A model generated the notes under the pieces. The model was not told the DNA's origin. It saw only the letters and a program-made list of their open reading frames with translations, and ran no database searches. A stretch of 9,679 bases of DNA from positions 1 to 9,679 of the forward strand of contig CAZCZY010000060.1 in NCBI GenBank assembly GCA_964503525.1. Direction: 5' to 3'. Positions 1 through 7,000 of the stretch are shown in pieces. This DNA is from CAZCZY01 sp964503525. Its GTDB lineage: Bacteria; Patescibacteriota; JAUYIX01. Position 1 is the first letter of the stretch. Every line of letters starts with the position of its first letter. The position numbers were made by a program, and so were the translations under genes.

Positions 1-846
1 TACTGCCACACTCCAACTCGCTTCTTATGGCACGACACTCACAACTATACGGAAGATTTGCACCAGGGTCGCTTAGTAAAAAAATTATTGCTCGGTGTTT
101 TGACCAGGCTGCGTATCTGGGACCAACTTGCAGCTCAACGCGTTGATAAATTTATTGCAAACTCCGAGGAAACTGCAAAGCGCATCAACAAGTATTATCA
201 CCGCGATGCGGCAGTTATCTACCCACCTGTTCGGTGGAGTGATTTTTACATCGCCACGGCACCCCGCGATTACTATTTAATGGTCGGTAGGCTGCGACCC
301 TACAAAAAATTTGATCTGGCGATCCGGGCTTTTAACCAGTTGGGGTTGCCCCTGGTCATAGTTGGCAGCGGCGAGGAATACAAAAGATTAAAGCGACTGG
401 CTAAACCAAACATTTCGTTTTTACAAAATATTTCCGACGAACAAAAAGCCTGGCTTTTAGCGCATTGTCAGGCCTTTATTCACCCGCAAGAGGAGGATTT
501 TGGAATTGCTGCAGTTGAGGCCATGGCATCGGGACGTCCGGTGCTTGCGTATAACCGCGGAGGAGCCTTGGAGACGATTATTCCAGGAATCACGGGTGCT
601 TTTTTTGCCGAACAATCCGTCGACGCGATAATCGATGCCGTACGCGTTTTTGAGCCGCGCGATTATAATCCCGAGGCTATTCGTGCGCATGCCAAAAAAT
701 TTGATGTCGCGCGGTTTGAAAAAGAAATCTGGGAATTTTTACTCCAAGTTCGGCGCGAACGGTCACAACTAGCGCTTCCACTGCGTAACTCGAGTTGGCT
801 CGGGCGACCGCGTATAGAAAGCGCCGTAATAAAAAGGCAAGCATGA
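1..846 (+). CDS. GT4 glycosyltransferase, WbaZ-like, 5'-truncated
   Basis: This is the C-terminal 281 residues of a GT-B glycosyltransferase whose start lies before the window. The frame is open from base 1, so a TTG at 58 is not its start. The first visible residues contain HTPTR (visible residues 3-7), a motif of WbaZ-like mannosyltransferase relatives in the acceptor domain. The nucleotide-sugar domain follows: MVGRLRPYKK with R97, R99, K102 and K103, which fits the basic residues that hold the donor diphosphate; VIVGSGEE; and the GT4 EX7E motif E165-DFGIAAV-E173, followed by AMASGRPVLAY and a GG near the donor site. The enzyme should transfer a sugar from a nucleotide donor to a glycan or lipid-linked acceptor at the cytoplasmic face. 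The family call is firm; the sugar and linkage cannot be read. The stop overlaps the next gene's ATG (ATGA at 843-846), which suggests coupled translation. Confidence 0.9.
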   Translation, partial: YCHTPTRFLWHDTHNYTEDLHQGRLVKKLLLGVLTRLRIWDQLAAQRVDKFIANSEETAKRINKYYHRDAAVIYPPVRWSDFYIATAPRDYYLMVGRLRPYKKFDLAIRAFNQLGLPLVIVGSGEEYKRLKRLAKPNISFLQNISDEQKAWLLAHCQAFIHPQEEDFGIAAVEAMASGRPVLAYNRGGALETIIPGITGAFFAEQSVDAIIDAVRVFEPRDYNPEAIRAHAKKFDVARFEKEIWEFLLQVRRERSQLALPLRNSSWLGRPRIESAVIKRQA

Positions 847-2033
847 AAATCGGTATAGACATCCGACCATTGATTGAGGCACAGCCCACTGGAGTGGGGG
901 AGTACACACGACAAATCGTGCATCAATTGTTGGATATTGCGCCCGACCATGAATTTGTTTTGTTTGCCAGTGGAGCAGCTCCTCGTTCGCTACGGGATCT
1001 AGGAATATCAGAGCGGCCGGGCCTGACCCTCAAGTGGCTGGCACGACCAAACAAGGTCACATCAGTTTCTACGACTCTTGCTAGGCGGCCAATCGTCGAT
1101 CGCATGCTCGGTACGATCGATGTCTTTTTCTCACCCAATTTTAATTTTTCTGCGCTCTCGCCCAATTGCCCGCACGTTATTACCGTACACGACTTGTCCT
1201 TTGTTACGTTTCCAAAATTCTTAACGCTTAAGCGGCGAGTGTGGCATCAAGCGGTGCATGCCGTGGATGTGGTCCGAGCCGCGGCTCATGTGATTTGCGA
1301 TTCTGAATCTACTAAACGCGATGTGCATGTGGAGTGCGGGGTTCGGCGCGAACATATCAGCGTCATACCATTGGGTGTCGGTTCGGAGTTTATACCTGAT
1401 CTGGACGCCCAAAATAAAATGGCGCAGAAATACTCGCTCAAGCACCCCTACATACTTTCTATTGGGACGCGCGAGCCGAGAAAAAATTTGGCGGCCTTAA
1501 TCGAAGCGTATTCGCAATTAAGAAAAAAAATAAGTTCGCCCGTGGATTTAGTGTTAGCAGGGCCACGAGGGTGGAAGAATGCCGATGTGTCGAGGGCTTT
1601 ATCGGGTAGTCAGTACAAAGACAGTATCCATGTCCTGGGTTACGTCGCGCCAGCCGATAGAGCGACGTTGATTGCAGGTGCGCGTGTGCTGGCGATGGTT
1701 TCGTCGCACGAGGGTTTTGGGTTGCCGCTCGTCGAGGCGATGCGAAGTGGCGTCCCCGTTCTAACGGCCCAAGTTTCATCCTTGCCAGAGGTGTGTGGTT
1801 CGGCCGGTATCATTGTGGATCCAGAGAGGCCCCAACAAATTTCATTGGCGCTACAACAAATACTTGAGGATGAAGATTTACGGAACGACTTAATCACGCG
1901 CGGACTTACACGAGCAAAGTATTTTAGTTGGGAAATAACGGCCGCGGCTACGTTAAAAGTATTAGAAAGTGTTGCTGATAATAAAACGGCTCCCTTGCAG
2001 GGACAGTTTTTACCAGTGGTGGAGGTGGTATGA
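843..2033 (+). CDS. GT4 glycosyltransferase, MtfB/WbpZ-like (first paralogue)
   Basis: A complete GT-B glycosyltransferase of 396 residues, a normal length for GT4. The ATG at 843 is chosen because MKIGIDIRP is the expected first beta strand, it sits in an ATGA overlap with the previous stop, and AAGG at 834-837 gives a weak ribosome site 5 bases upstream. The N-terminal domain has the TGVGEYTR loop near the start and VITVHDLSF. The C-terminal domain has the linker SVIPLGVG, then SIGTREPRKN with R210, R213 and K214 for the donor diphosphate, LVLAGPRGW, and the EX7E motif E290-GFGLPLV-E298 followed by AMRSGVPVL. It is a soluble or membrane-associated cytoplasmic enzyme that probably adds a hexose or deoxyhexose to a surface glycan intermediate; the sugar is unknown. 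It shares motif order with the next gene, of which it is a diverged paralogue. An A8 run at 1523-1530 does not break the frame. Confidence 0.92.
   Translation: MKIGIDIRPLIEAQPTGVGEYTRQIVHQLLDIAPDHEFVLFASGAAPRSLRDLGISERPGLTLKWLARPNKVTSVSTTLARRPIVDRMLGTIDVFFSPNFNFSALSPNCPHVITVHDLSFVTFPKFLTLKRRVWHQAVHAVDVVRAAAHVICDSESTKRDVHVECGVRREHISVIPLGVGSEFIPDLDAQNKMAQKYSLKHPYILSIGTREPRKNLAALIEAYSQLRKKISSPVDLVLAGPRGWKNADVSRALSGSQYKDSIHVLGYVAPADRATLIAGARVLAMVSSHEGFGLPLVEAMRSGVPVLTAQVSSLPEVCGSAGIIVDPERPQQISLALQQILEDEDLRNDLITRGLTRAKYFSWEITAAATLKVLESVADNKTAPLQGQFLPVVEVV
2021..2026 (+). promoter_or_regulatory. Strong Shine-Dalgarno for the third glycosyltransferase
   Basis: GGAGGT lies three bases before the ATG at 2030, inside the last codons of the preceding gene, where it also encodes the terminal Glu-Val. 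It is the clearest ribosome-binding site in the window. The spacing is shorter than usual. Together with the ATGA overlap at 2030-2033 it supports both the start choice and re-initiation after the upstream stop. Confidence 0.6.
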
Positions 2034-3151
2034 GAATCGCGATGGATGCGCGCATGGCCCGCGTAACAGGAATCGGTCGGTACATTGAATGTCTTTCGCG
2101 GGAACTGCGCGAGTCCGGTGATGTCATCACGATGTTAACCAGTCCATCTGACCGTACCTGGTGGCGCGCCAATTATCCGACCGCGCTGTGTCTAGAAATT
2201 CCGGATGCGTATTATTCTTGGTCCGAACAACTGCTCATGCCCTCGCGATTACAGCGCGCGTCATTTGATTTGGTGCATTTTACAAATTTTAACGTGCCGT
2301 TATCAATCCGCGTACCTTATGTTGTGACGGTGCATGATTTAACGCCGCTCAATTTTGGCGGCGAACGCCGCCGCAGTTGGCTCAGTCAGCGCGCGTATCA
2401 GCAAGTTCTGGCAAAAGGCCTTAACCGCGCACAGCACATCATCGTGCCCAGTCAAATGATTAAACGGCAGTTACTCGCCTGGGCAACACCAGAAAAAATA
2501 TCTGTTATTCCACACGGTATCGGTCACGAATTTACGACACCTCGATCAACACTAGCCACGCAACAGCACGTGCTCAAAAAGTTTGGTATCAGCGGTCCGT
2601 TTGTTTTGTATGTTGGCAACATGCGCTCTCATAAAAATATTCCGACGCTGCTCACTGCGTTTGCGGGTCTACATGCGGCATTTAAGACCTCGCGACTCGT
2701 CTTAGTCGGGCCGAGCACTGCCGGTCAGGTCAAAGCAGTCAAGAGTCTCATACACACTCTTGCAATTGCAGACCAAGTTGTGTTGACGGGTTCGCTCAAT
2801 AATACTGAGCTGTTGGCACTCTATGATGCAGCCCAAATATTTGTACTTCCAAGTTTTGCGGAAGGGTTTGGACTCGTCGCATTGGAAGCCGCGGCACGTG
2901 GTGTCCCTGTTGTCGTTTCAGAAACAACTCCCGTGCGAGAATTCTTGGGTCGTGCCGTTTTGTCTTTTAATCCACGCAAAGCCGACGCGCTTGCTGATCT
3001 ACTGGTGATGCTGTGGAGTAACCCGACCCTGCGAGAGCGCCGATCGTCTATGGCTCAATCGCTTGCCCTGGCACGAACCTGGCGCAACGTGGCAAATGAT
3101 ACTACCGCCGTGTATCAGCGCGCGCTCGTTTCTAAAGTTTCCACAGAATGA
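2030..3151 (+). CDS. GT4 glycosyltransferase, MtfB/WbpZ-like (second paralogue)
   Basis: A complete GT4 glycosyltransferase of 373 residues. The start at 2030 is supported by a GGAGGT just upstream, an ATGA overlap with the preceding gene, and the first-strand motif MRIAMDAR followed by TGIGRYI. The acceptor domain contains VVTVHDLTPLNF. The donor domain contains SVIPHGIGHEF, VLYVGNMRSHKN with R199 and K202 as the likely diphosphate contacts, LVLVGPS, and the EX7E motif E278-GFGLVAL-E286 followed by AAARGVPVVVS. The same blocks occur in the same order in the gene before it (HDLS/HDLT, ISVIP.G.G.EF, EGFGL), so the two are paralogues, but they have diverged widely and probably use different acceptors or donors. 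The likely role is elongation of the same cell-surface glycan. Which sugar it adds cannot be told. Confidence 0.92.
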   Translation: MRIAMDARMARVTGIGRYIECLSRELRESGDVITMLTSPSDRTWWRANYPTALCLEIPDAYYSWSEQLLMPSRLQRASFDLVHFTNFNVPLSIRVPYVVTVHDLTPLNFGGERRRSWLSQRAYQQVLAKGLNRAQHIIVPSQMIKRQLLAWATPEKISVIPHGIGHEFTTPRSTLATQQHVLKKFGISGPFVLYVGNMRSHKNIPTLLTAFAGLHAAFKTSRLVLVGPSTAGQVKAVKSLIHTLAIADQVVLTGSLNNTELLALYDAAQIFVLPSFAEGFGLVALEAAARGVPVVVSETTPVREFLGRAVLSFNPRKADALADLLVMLWSNPTLRERRSSMAQSLALARTWRNVANDTTAVYQRALVSKVSTE

Positions 3152-3153
3152 TT

Positions 3154-3169
3154 GTCACGTCGACATGAC
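3154..3169 (+). repeat. Imperfect 16-bp palindrome over the DUF4012 gene start
   Basis: GTCACGTCGACATGAC is symmetric in seven of its eight base pairs, centred on GTCGAC, and covers the ATG at 3165. It occupies most of the short gap after the third glycosyltransferase, the first junction in the window that is not a 4-base overlap. It might fold over the start codon or bind a protein. About four such near-palindromes are expected by chance in a window of this size, so a function is not established. Confidence 0.2.
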
Positions 3170-5414
3170 GGTTACACTAAAAGCTCGACGCGTAGATGGA
3201 TTGCGTCGCATTGCACCGAAGCGCGCGCAGCAAACTAAACCAATAGCCCGGCGGGCTTCGTCGGTCAGCATCGAATATCCTGATTTAACTACTTGGCATA
3301 CGCCGGCACCAGTGATGCGTCCGGCCGCACAGCCACGAGTGGCAGCGAGTACTGCGGTGGCGCCAACTACGGCGTTGGCGCCAAGGGTTGCTCTATCACC
3401 CGCACGTGCTGTATCGCTACGTCCGGTCCTTCGCACCATCAGGCATAGTGTTGTTCGCTCCGGGTTTTCTTGGTTTTTGTTGTTGGCAATTATTTCATCA
3501 AGTATTGTTGGAGTATTTGCGCTCACGCAACAAGGTCTTGCAACAAAAACTGCGCTCGAACAACAGGCCGGTGCCGCACAACAGCAATTAACAGCAGGCG
3601 CACAGGCGCTGCAGACTCAGGATATCGCGGCGGCAGCGTCTGCATTTGGGTTGGCCGCAAAATCCTTTGATGAAATTCAAAAAGAACTTGCTGACGTCCA
3701 GGGCAGCCTTCGTACCATTGCTGAGCTTCTACCAAGCCAGCCGCTTGAATCCGCTCAAAAACTTTCTAGCATCGGTGTTCATCTCGCTAATGCTGGAACT
3801 AAATTTACCGAGGTACTGGGCATTTTTGGAAACGTCGACCCTCGTGGGTTGGCTCCGCCAGAAATTCAAGCGCTCAATCCGCAAGAGACCCCTCAGGCGG
3901 AAACCAGCGACACACAGACGTTGACGCAAGCCTTATCTGTGGCTGATCCAAGTTTTACACTCGCCATGGCAGAAATAGATGCGGCACTTTCGGAATTACA
4001 ACTCGTATCGCCCGATCAATTGCCGCAAGAAATAAAAAGCATTGTGTTGCCCCTTAAAGATCAGATTCCGACATTGCAACAAGATGTTCGACTTTTGCAG
4101 GGATTGTTTGGCGTTCTCGCGCAAATAGCTGGCGCCACGAGCGCCAAGACGTACCTTGTTACATTACAAAATCCGAATGAGCTGCGACCGACTGGAGGAT
4201 TTATGGGACAGTTTGCGATCTTAAAAATACAACATGGCATCGTTGAACAGCTTGCAATCAAAAGTATTTACGACGCCGATGGTCAAGTACAAACAAAAAC
4301 AGCGGCTCCCGAGGGACTTAATGTCATCAGCGAAAATTTTAGCTTACGTGATGCCAATTGGTCAGCGGATTTTGCAACCTCGGCAACGACATTGCTCGAT
4401 TTTTTCCAGGAAACGGGGGATCCGCGCTTTGATGGCGTAGTAGCACTCACTCCTGCGCTGGTCACTGAAATTTTGGCGGTAACCGGTCCGATAGACGTTG
4501 GCGGTGTTGGTGACGAGAGCATCACGGTGACCGAAGATAATTTTGTAGAAGAAGCGCAGTACGAGGTGACCGAAAAAGATGAGGAACGTGAAAAAAACTT
4601 TTTTCCAAATTTCTCACAAAGTTTATTTGAGCGACTGTTTGCTCTGCAAAGTCCCGCCTGGCCAAAAGTCTTGCAAGCGTTGACGACTGGCGTAATTCAC
4701 AAAGATCTCCAAGTGTATTTTACGGATCCCGCGCATCAGCAATTTTCGAAAAATCTAGCGAGTGCCGGCGAGCTCCCGCACGGCCCGGGTGACCGGCTTT
4801 CCGTCGTATCCGCAAATATTGGTGGCGGTAAAACGGACTCATTTATACAAGAAGAGCGGGAGCTCGCCCTCACCGTGACGGAATCGGTCGTTCGTCACGA
4901 ATTAACGATAACTCGGAAAGACTCTCGCGATGTGCAATTTAAAGAGAGAGATAACCGACAGTTTATCCGGGTATATGTGCCGGACGGGGCACGACTCGTT
5001 TCCGCCGAGGGATTTGATCGTGACTACAAAGAATTGCTGGCCTATCCATGCACCGATTGTCTGGGCGCGGAAACTACGCCGGCGGAGTGGGAGTCGGATT
5101 CCAATACACGGATCACTCACGAGCAGGACTCGACCGTTTTCGCAAACTGGCTCACGCTAAAAGCCGGTGAGGAAAAAAGTATTCGGGTTGTGTATGAGAT
5201 ACCACGCACACAATCAATTGCTCCCGACAATACCCTGACGCTCTCGCTGTGGCGTCAACCGGGGAGTCAAGATATTACAACTGATATTTCTGTTCGAACC
5301 GAAAAAACTGGAGAGCGAGTGCTACATATTACCGATGGTCAGATCGCCAATGGGCAGGGGATTGCGCGTGTTGTCCTGGACCGCGATCGTGTGATAGGAG
5401 CATTGGTAGAGTGA
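3165..5414 (+). CDS. DUF4012 membrane-anchored envelope protein
   Basis: A 749-residue protein of the DUF4012 type, which is not biochemically defined as far as I know. The ATG at 3165, 13 bases after the previous stop, is chosen because longer in-frame starts lie inside the upstream gene. No good ribosome site is visible. Residues 1-100 are a cytoplasmic tail rich in Pro, Ala, Val and Arg, with 18 Lys/Arg against 3 acidic residues. Residues about 101-122 form one membrane helix (FSWFLLLAIISSSIVGVFAL), which puts the rest outside the membrane. Residues about 125-260 are Ala/Gln/Glu-rich and probably helical. The DUF4012 core has NPNELRPTGGFMG (336-348), IYDAD with D370 and D372, DANW (396-399), FDGVVALTPALV and TGPIDV. 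NIGGGKTD (551-558) opens a C-terminal region of probable beta structure. C629 and C632 (CTDC) are the only cysteines. Its position between glycosyltransferases and MurJ points to cell-surface glycan work, which is inference. Its stop overlaps the MurJ start. Confidence 0.88.
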   Translation: MTVTLKARRVDGLRRIAPKRAQQTKPIARRASSVSIEYPDLTTWHTPAPVMRPAAQPRVAASTAVAPTTALAPRVALSPARAVSLRPVLRTIRHSVVRSGFSWFLLLAIISSSIVGVFALTQQGLATKTALEQQAGAAQQQLTAGAQALQTQDIAAAASAFGLAAKSFDEIQKELADVQGSLRTIAELLPSQPLESAQKLSSIGVHLANAGTKFTEVLGIFGNVDPRGLAPPEIQALNPQETPQAETSDTQTLTQALSVADPSFTLAMAEIDAALSELQLVSPDQLPQEIKSIVLPLKDQIPTLQQDVRLLQGLFGVLAQIAGATSAKTYLVTLQNPNELRPTGGFMGQFAILKIQHGIVEQLAIKSIYDADGQVQTKTAAPEGLNVISENFSLRDANWSADFATSATTLLDFFQETGDPRFDGVVALTPALVTEILAVTGPIDVGGVGDESITVTEDNFVEEAQYEVTEKDEEREKNFFPNFSQSLFERLFALQSPAWPKVLQALTTGVIHKDLQVYFTDPAHQQFSKNLASAGELPHGPGDRLSVVSANIGGGKTDSFIQEERELALTVTESVVRHELTITRKDSRDVQFKERDNRQFIRVYVPDGARLVSAEGFDRDYKELLAYPCTDCLGAETTPAEWESDSNTRITHEQDSTVFANWLTLKAGEEKSIRVVYEIPRTQSIAPDNTLTLSLWRQPGSQDITTDISVRTEKTGERVLHITDGQIANGQGIARVVLDRDRVIGALVE
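5396..5400 (+). promoter_or_regulatory. Likely ribosome-binding site for murJ
   Basis: AGGAG lies 10 bases before the GTG start at 5411, within the coding end of the DUF4012 gene. The spacing is at the long end of normal. It supports the GTG start, which otherwise rests on the GTGA overlap and the protein alignment. Confidence 0.45.
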
Positions 5415-7000
5415 CGCGTCAAAAAGCCATCGGAACTGTTTTATCGTCGGCGGGATTAATCGCCTTTTTTTCGCTTGTGTCGCGGATATTGGGATTATTA
5501 CGTGATCGATTGTTGGCGGGCGAGTTTGGTGCGGACGTAACCCTGGATGCCTACTACGCGGCCTTTAAGATCCCAGATTTCCTATACAACTTACTTGTAC
5601 TTGGGGCCCTTACGGCCGCGTTTGTCCCGGTAGTCGCAAATTTCCTAGCAAAAAATAAACCGCAAGAAGCCAATCGCGTTACGAGTGCGGTCATGACCAT
5701 ATTGGGCGTTTCGATGGCTGGCCTTTCGCTTATCGCATTGTTTGCGCTGCCCTGGTTAATCACGCTGACAGCACCGGGATTTGATGGGGAAACGCGCGAA
5801 CTCACACTCAATATAACCAGAATAATGTTGCTGTCGCCCATTATTTTTGGAATATCGAGTGTTATTTCTTCTTTCTTAAATACAACCAGACATTTTTTGG
5901 CTTATGCGCTGGCTCCCGTTTTTTATAATATCGGAATCATCGCGGGCGTCTTGTTTCTAGTACCAAAAGTTGGCCCATCCGGTTTGGCCTGGGGCGTGGT
6001 TGTAGGTGCCGGCCTACATTTGTTGGTGCAGTTGCCGGCGTTGTTTAAGGCTGGCTTTCGTTTTTCTGTATCGGCATCTTGGCTGCACCCCGGTGTTCGC
6101 CGAATAATTGTGTTGGCCGGTCCGCGCGTTCTCAGTATTGCCGCCCTGCAAATAAATGTCGTGGTAATCACAGCAATTGCGTCAACGCTCCCGACTGGAA
6201 GTGTGTCTACGTACAATCTGGCATTTAATTTGCAAAGTTTGCCGCTCGGACTCGTCGGTATCTCGATTGCTACAGCCGTTTTCCCCGTCTTGGCCGAACT
6301 CGCCTCACGTAATGAAGCACAAAAATTTGTTCATCAAATAACGGAGACTTTTAGGCACATGATGTTTTTGATAGTACCGCTCAGTGTCGCGTTATTAGTA
6401 CTGCGCGTGCCGATCGTACGTATTGCCCTTGGGAGCGGCGCGTTTAATTTTGAGGATACCTATGCCACAGCGGCCGCGTTGGCTCTTTTTTCTTTATCAT
6501 TGTTTGCTCAGACAATCGTTCCGCTGCTCACGCGCGCTTTTTACGCCCTGGAGGACACAAAAACAACGGTAGTAATTAGTGTCATTTCCGTCGGTTTCAA
6601 TATCATCGCTGGAATTTACCTTGGTCGACAATTTGGGCTATTGGGATTGGTTGTCGCTTTTTCTGCAGCAGCAATACTGGATTTTTTGCTGCACCTTTTG
6701 ATTTTGCGTAATCGATTGGGCCAGTTTGATGATCGCGTTGTAGTTGTGTCCGTGGTTAAAACAGTGTTTGCGGCGGCAATTGGAGGGGCCGGTGCTCTGG
6801 TGGTTCGCGAAGTACTAGTACGAACAACAGAGCTCGACACATTTATATCGGTGTTGCTCCTTGTACTGGCGTCAAGTATCGTTGGGGCAATGCTGTATCT
6901 GGGAGCGCATACACTCATGCGCAGCCCAGAAGTCGGCGACATTCTTGCCGTAATACGTCCCCGCAAGAAAATAACTAATCTAACAGATAGCGCATCATGA
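5411..7000 (+). CDS. murJ: MurJ-type lipid-linked sugar flippase (MOP superfamily)
   Basis: A 529-residue, highly hydrophobic protein of the MOP exporter superfamily, slightly longer than E. coli MurJ (511). It starts at GTG 5411 in a GTGA overlap with the previous stop. MurJ flips lipid II outward for peptidoglycan synthesis and has 14 membrane helices; the hydrophobic segments here fit that count by eye. The family signature is clear at the N-terminus: SRILGLLRD (R25 and R31 match E. coli R18 and R24), FGAD, D46 (matching D39), and ALTAAFVPV. Further signs are PGVRR, the GPR/QIN segment and GLVGISIATAVFPVL. Two functional arginines are absent: the site of E. coli R52 is Y59 (and E57 is L64), and the site of R270 is N273 in YNLAFNLQSLP. 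The charged C-terminal tail RPRKK is cytoplasmic. The substrate may be lipid II or another lipid-linked glycan made by the upstream enzymes. The family is sure; the exact substrate is not. Confidence 0.9.
   Translation: MTRQKAIGTVLSSAGLIAFFSLVSRILGLLRDRLLAGEFGADVTLDAYYAAFKIPDFLYNLLVLGALTAAFVPVVANFLAKNKPQEANRVTSAVMTILGVSMAGLSLIALFALPWLITLTAPGFDGETRELTLNITRIMLLSPIIFGISSVISSFLNTTRHFLAYALAPVFYNIGIIAGVLFLVPKVGPSGLAWGVVVGAGLHLLVQLPALFKAGFRFSVSASWLHPGVRRIIVLAGPRVLSIAALQINVVVITAIASTLPTGSVSTYNLAFNLQSLPLGLVGISIATAVFPVLAELASRNEAQKFVHQITETFRHMMFLIVPLSVALLVLRVPIVRIALGSGAFNFEDTYATAAALALFSLSLFAQTIVPLLTRAFYALEDTKTTVVISVISVGFNIIAGIYLGRQFGLLGLVVAFSAAAILDFLLHLLILRNRLGQFDDRVVVVSVVKTVFAAAIGGAGALVVREVLVRTTELDTFISVLLLVLASSIVGAMLYLGAHTLMRSPEVGDILAVIRPRKKITNLTDSAS

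Noticed and set aside
795..842. Longer start (TTG at 795) for the second glycosyltransferase, adding 16 residues
   Set aside because: The added residues are basic and lie before the normal first strand MKIGIDIRP. The ATG at 843 makes an ATGA overlap and has AAGG just upstream.
1523..1530. A8 run as a possible slippage or frameshift site
   Set aside because: The frame continues normally through it with the conserved GT4 motifs on both sides, and no alternative product is evident.
2357..2372. Perfect 6-bp GC hairpin (GGCGGC, loop GAAC, GCCGCC)
   Set aside because: It sits in the middle of the third glycosyltransferase, encodes GGERRR, and has no T run after it, so it is not a terminator.
3063..3164. 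Longer start (TTG at 3063) for the DUF4012 gene
   Set aside because: It would overlap the conserved third glycosyltransferase by about 90 bases and add 34 residues unlike an N-terminus. The ATG at 3165 fits the gene spacing.
3155..3526. Antisense open frame of 123 codons opposite the DUF4012 N-terminal tail
   Set aside because: The biased Pro/Ala/Arg codons of the sense strand keep stops out of the opposite strand. No motif or ribosome site supports a gene.
4590..4605. Inverted repeat GAAAAAA / TTTTTTC
   Set aside because: It comes from adjoining Lys/Asn and Phe codons in the DUF4012 gene and is only A:T homopolymer.
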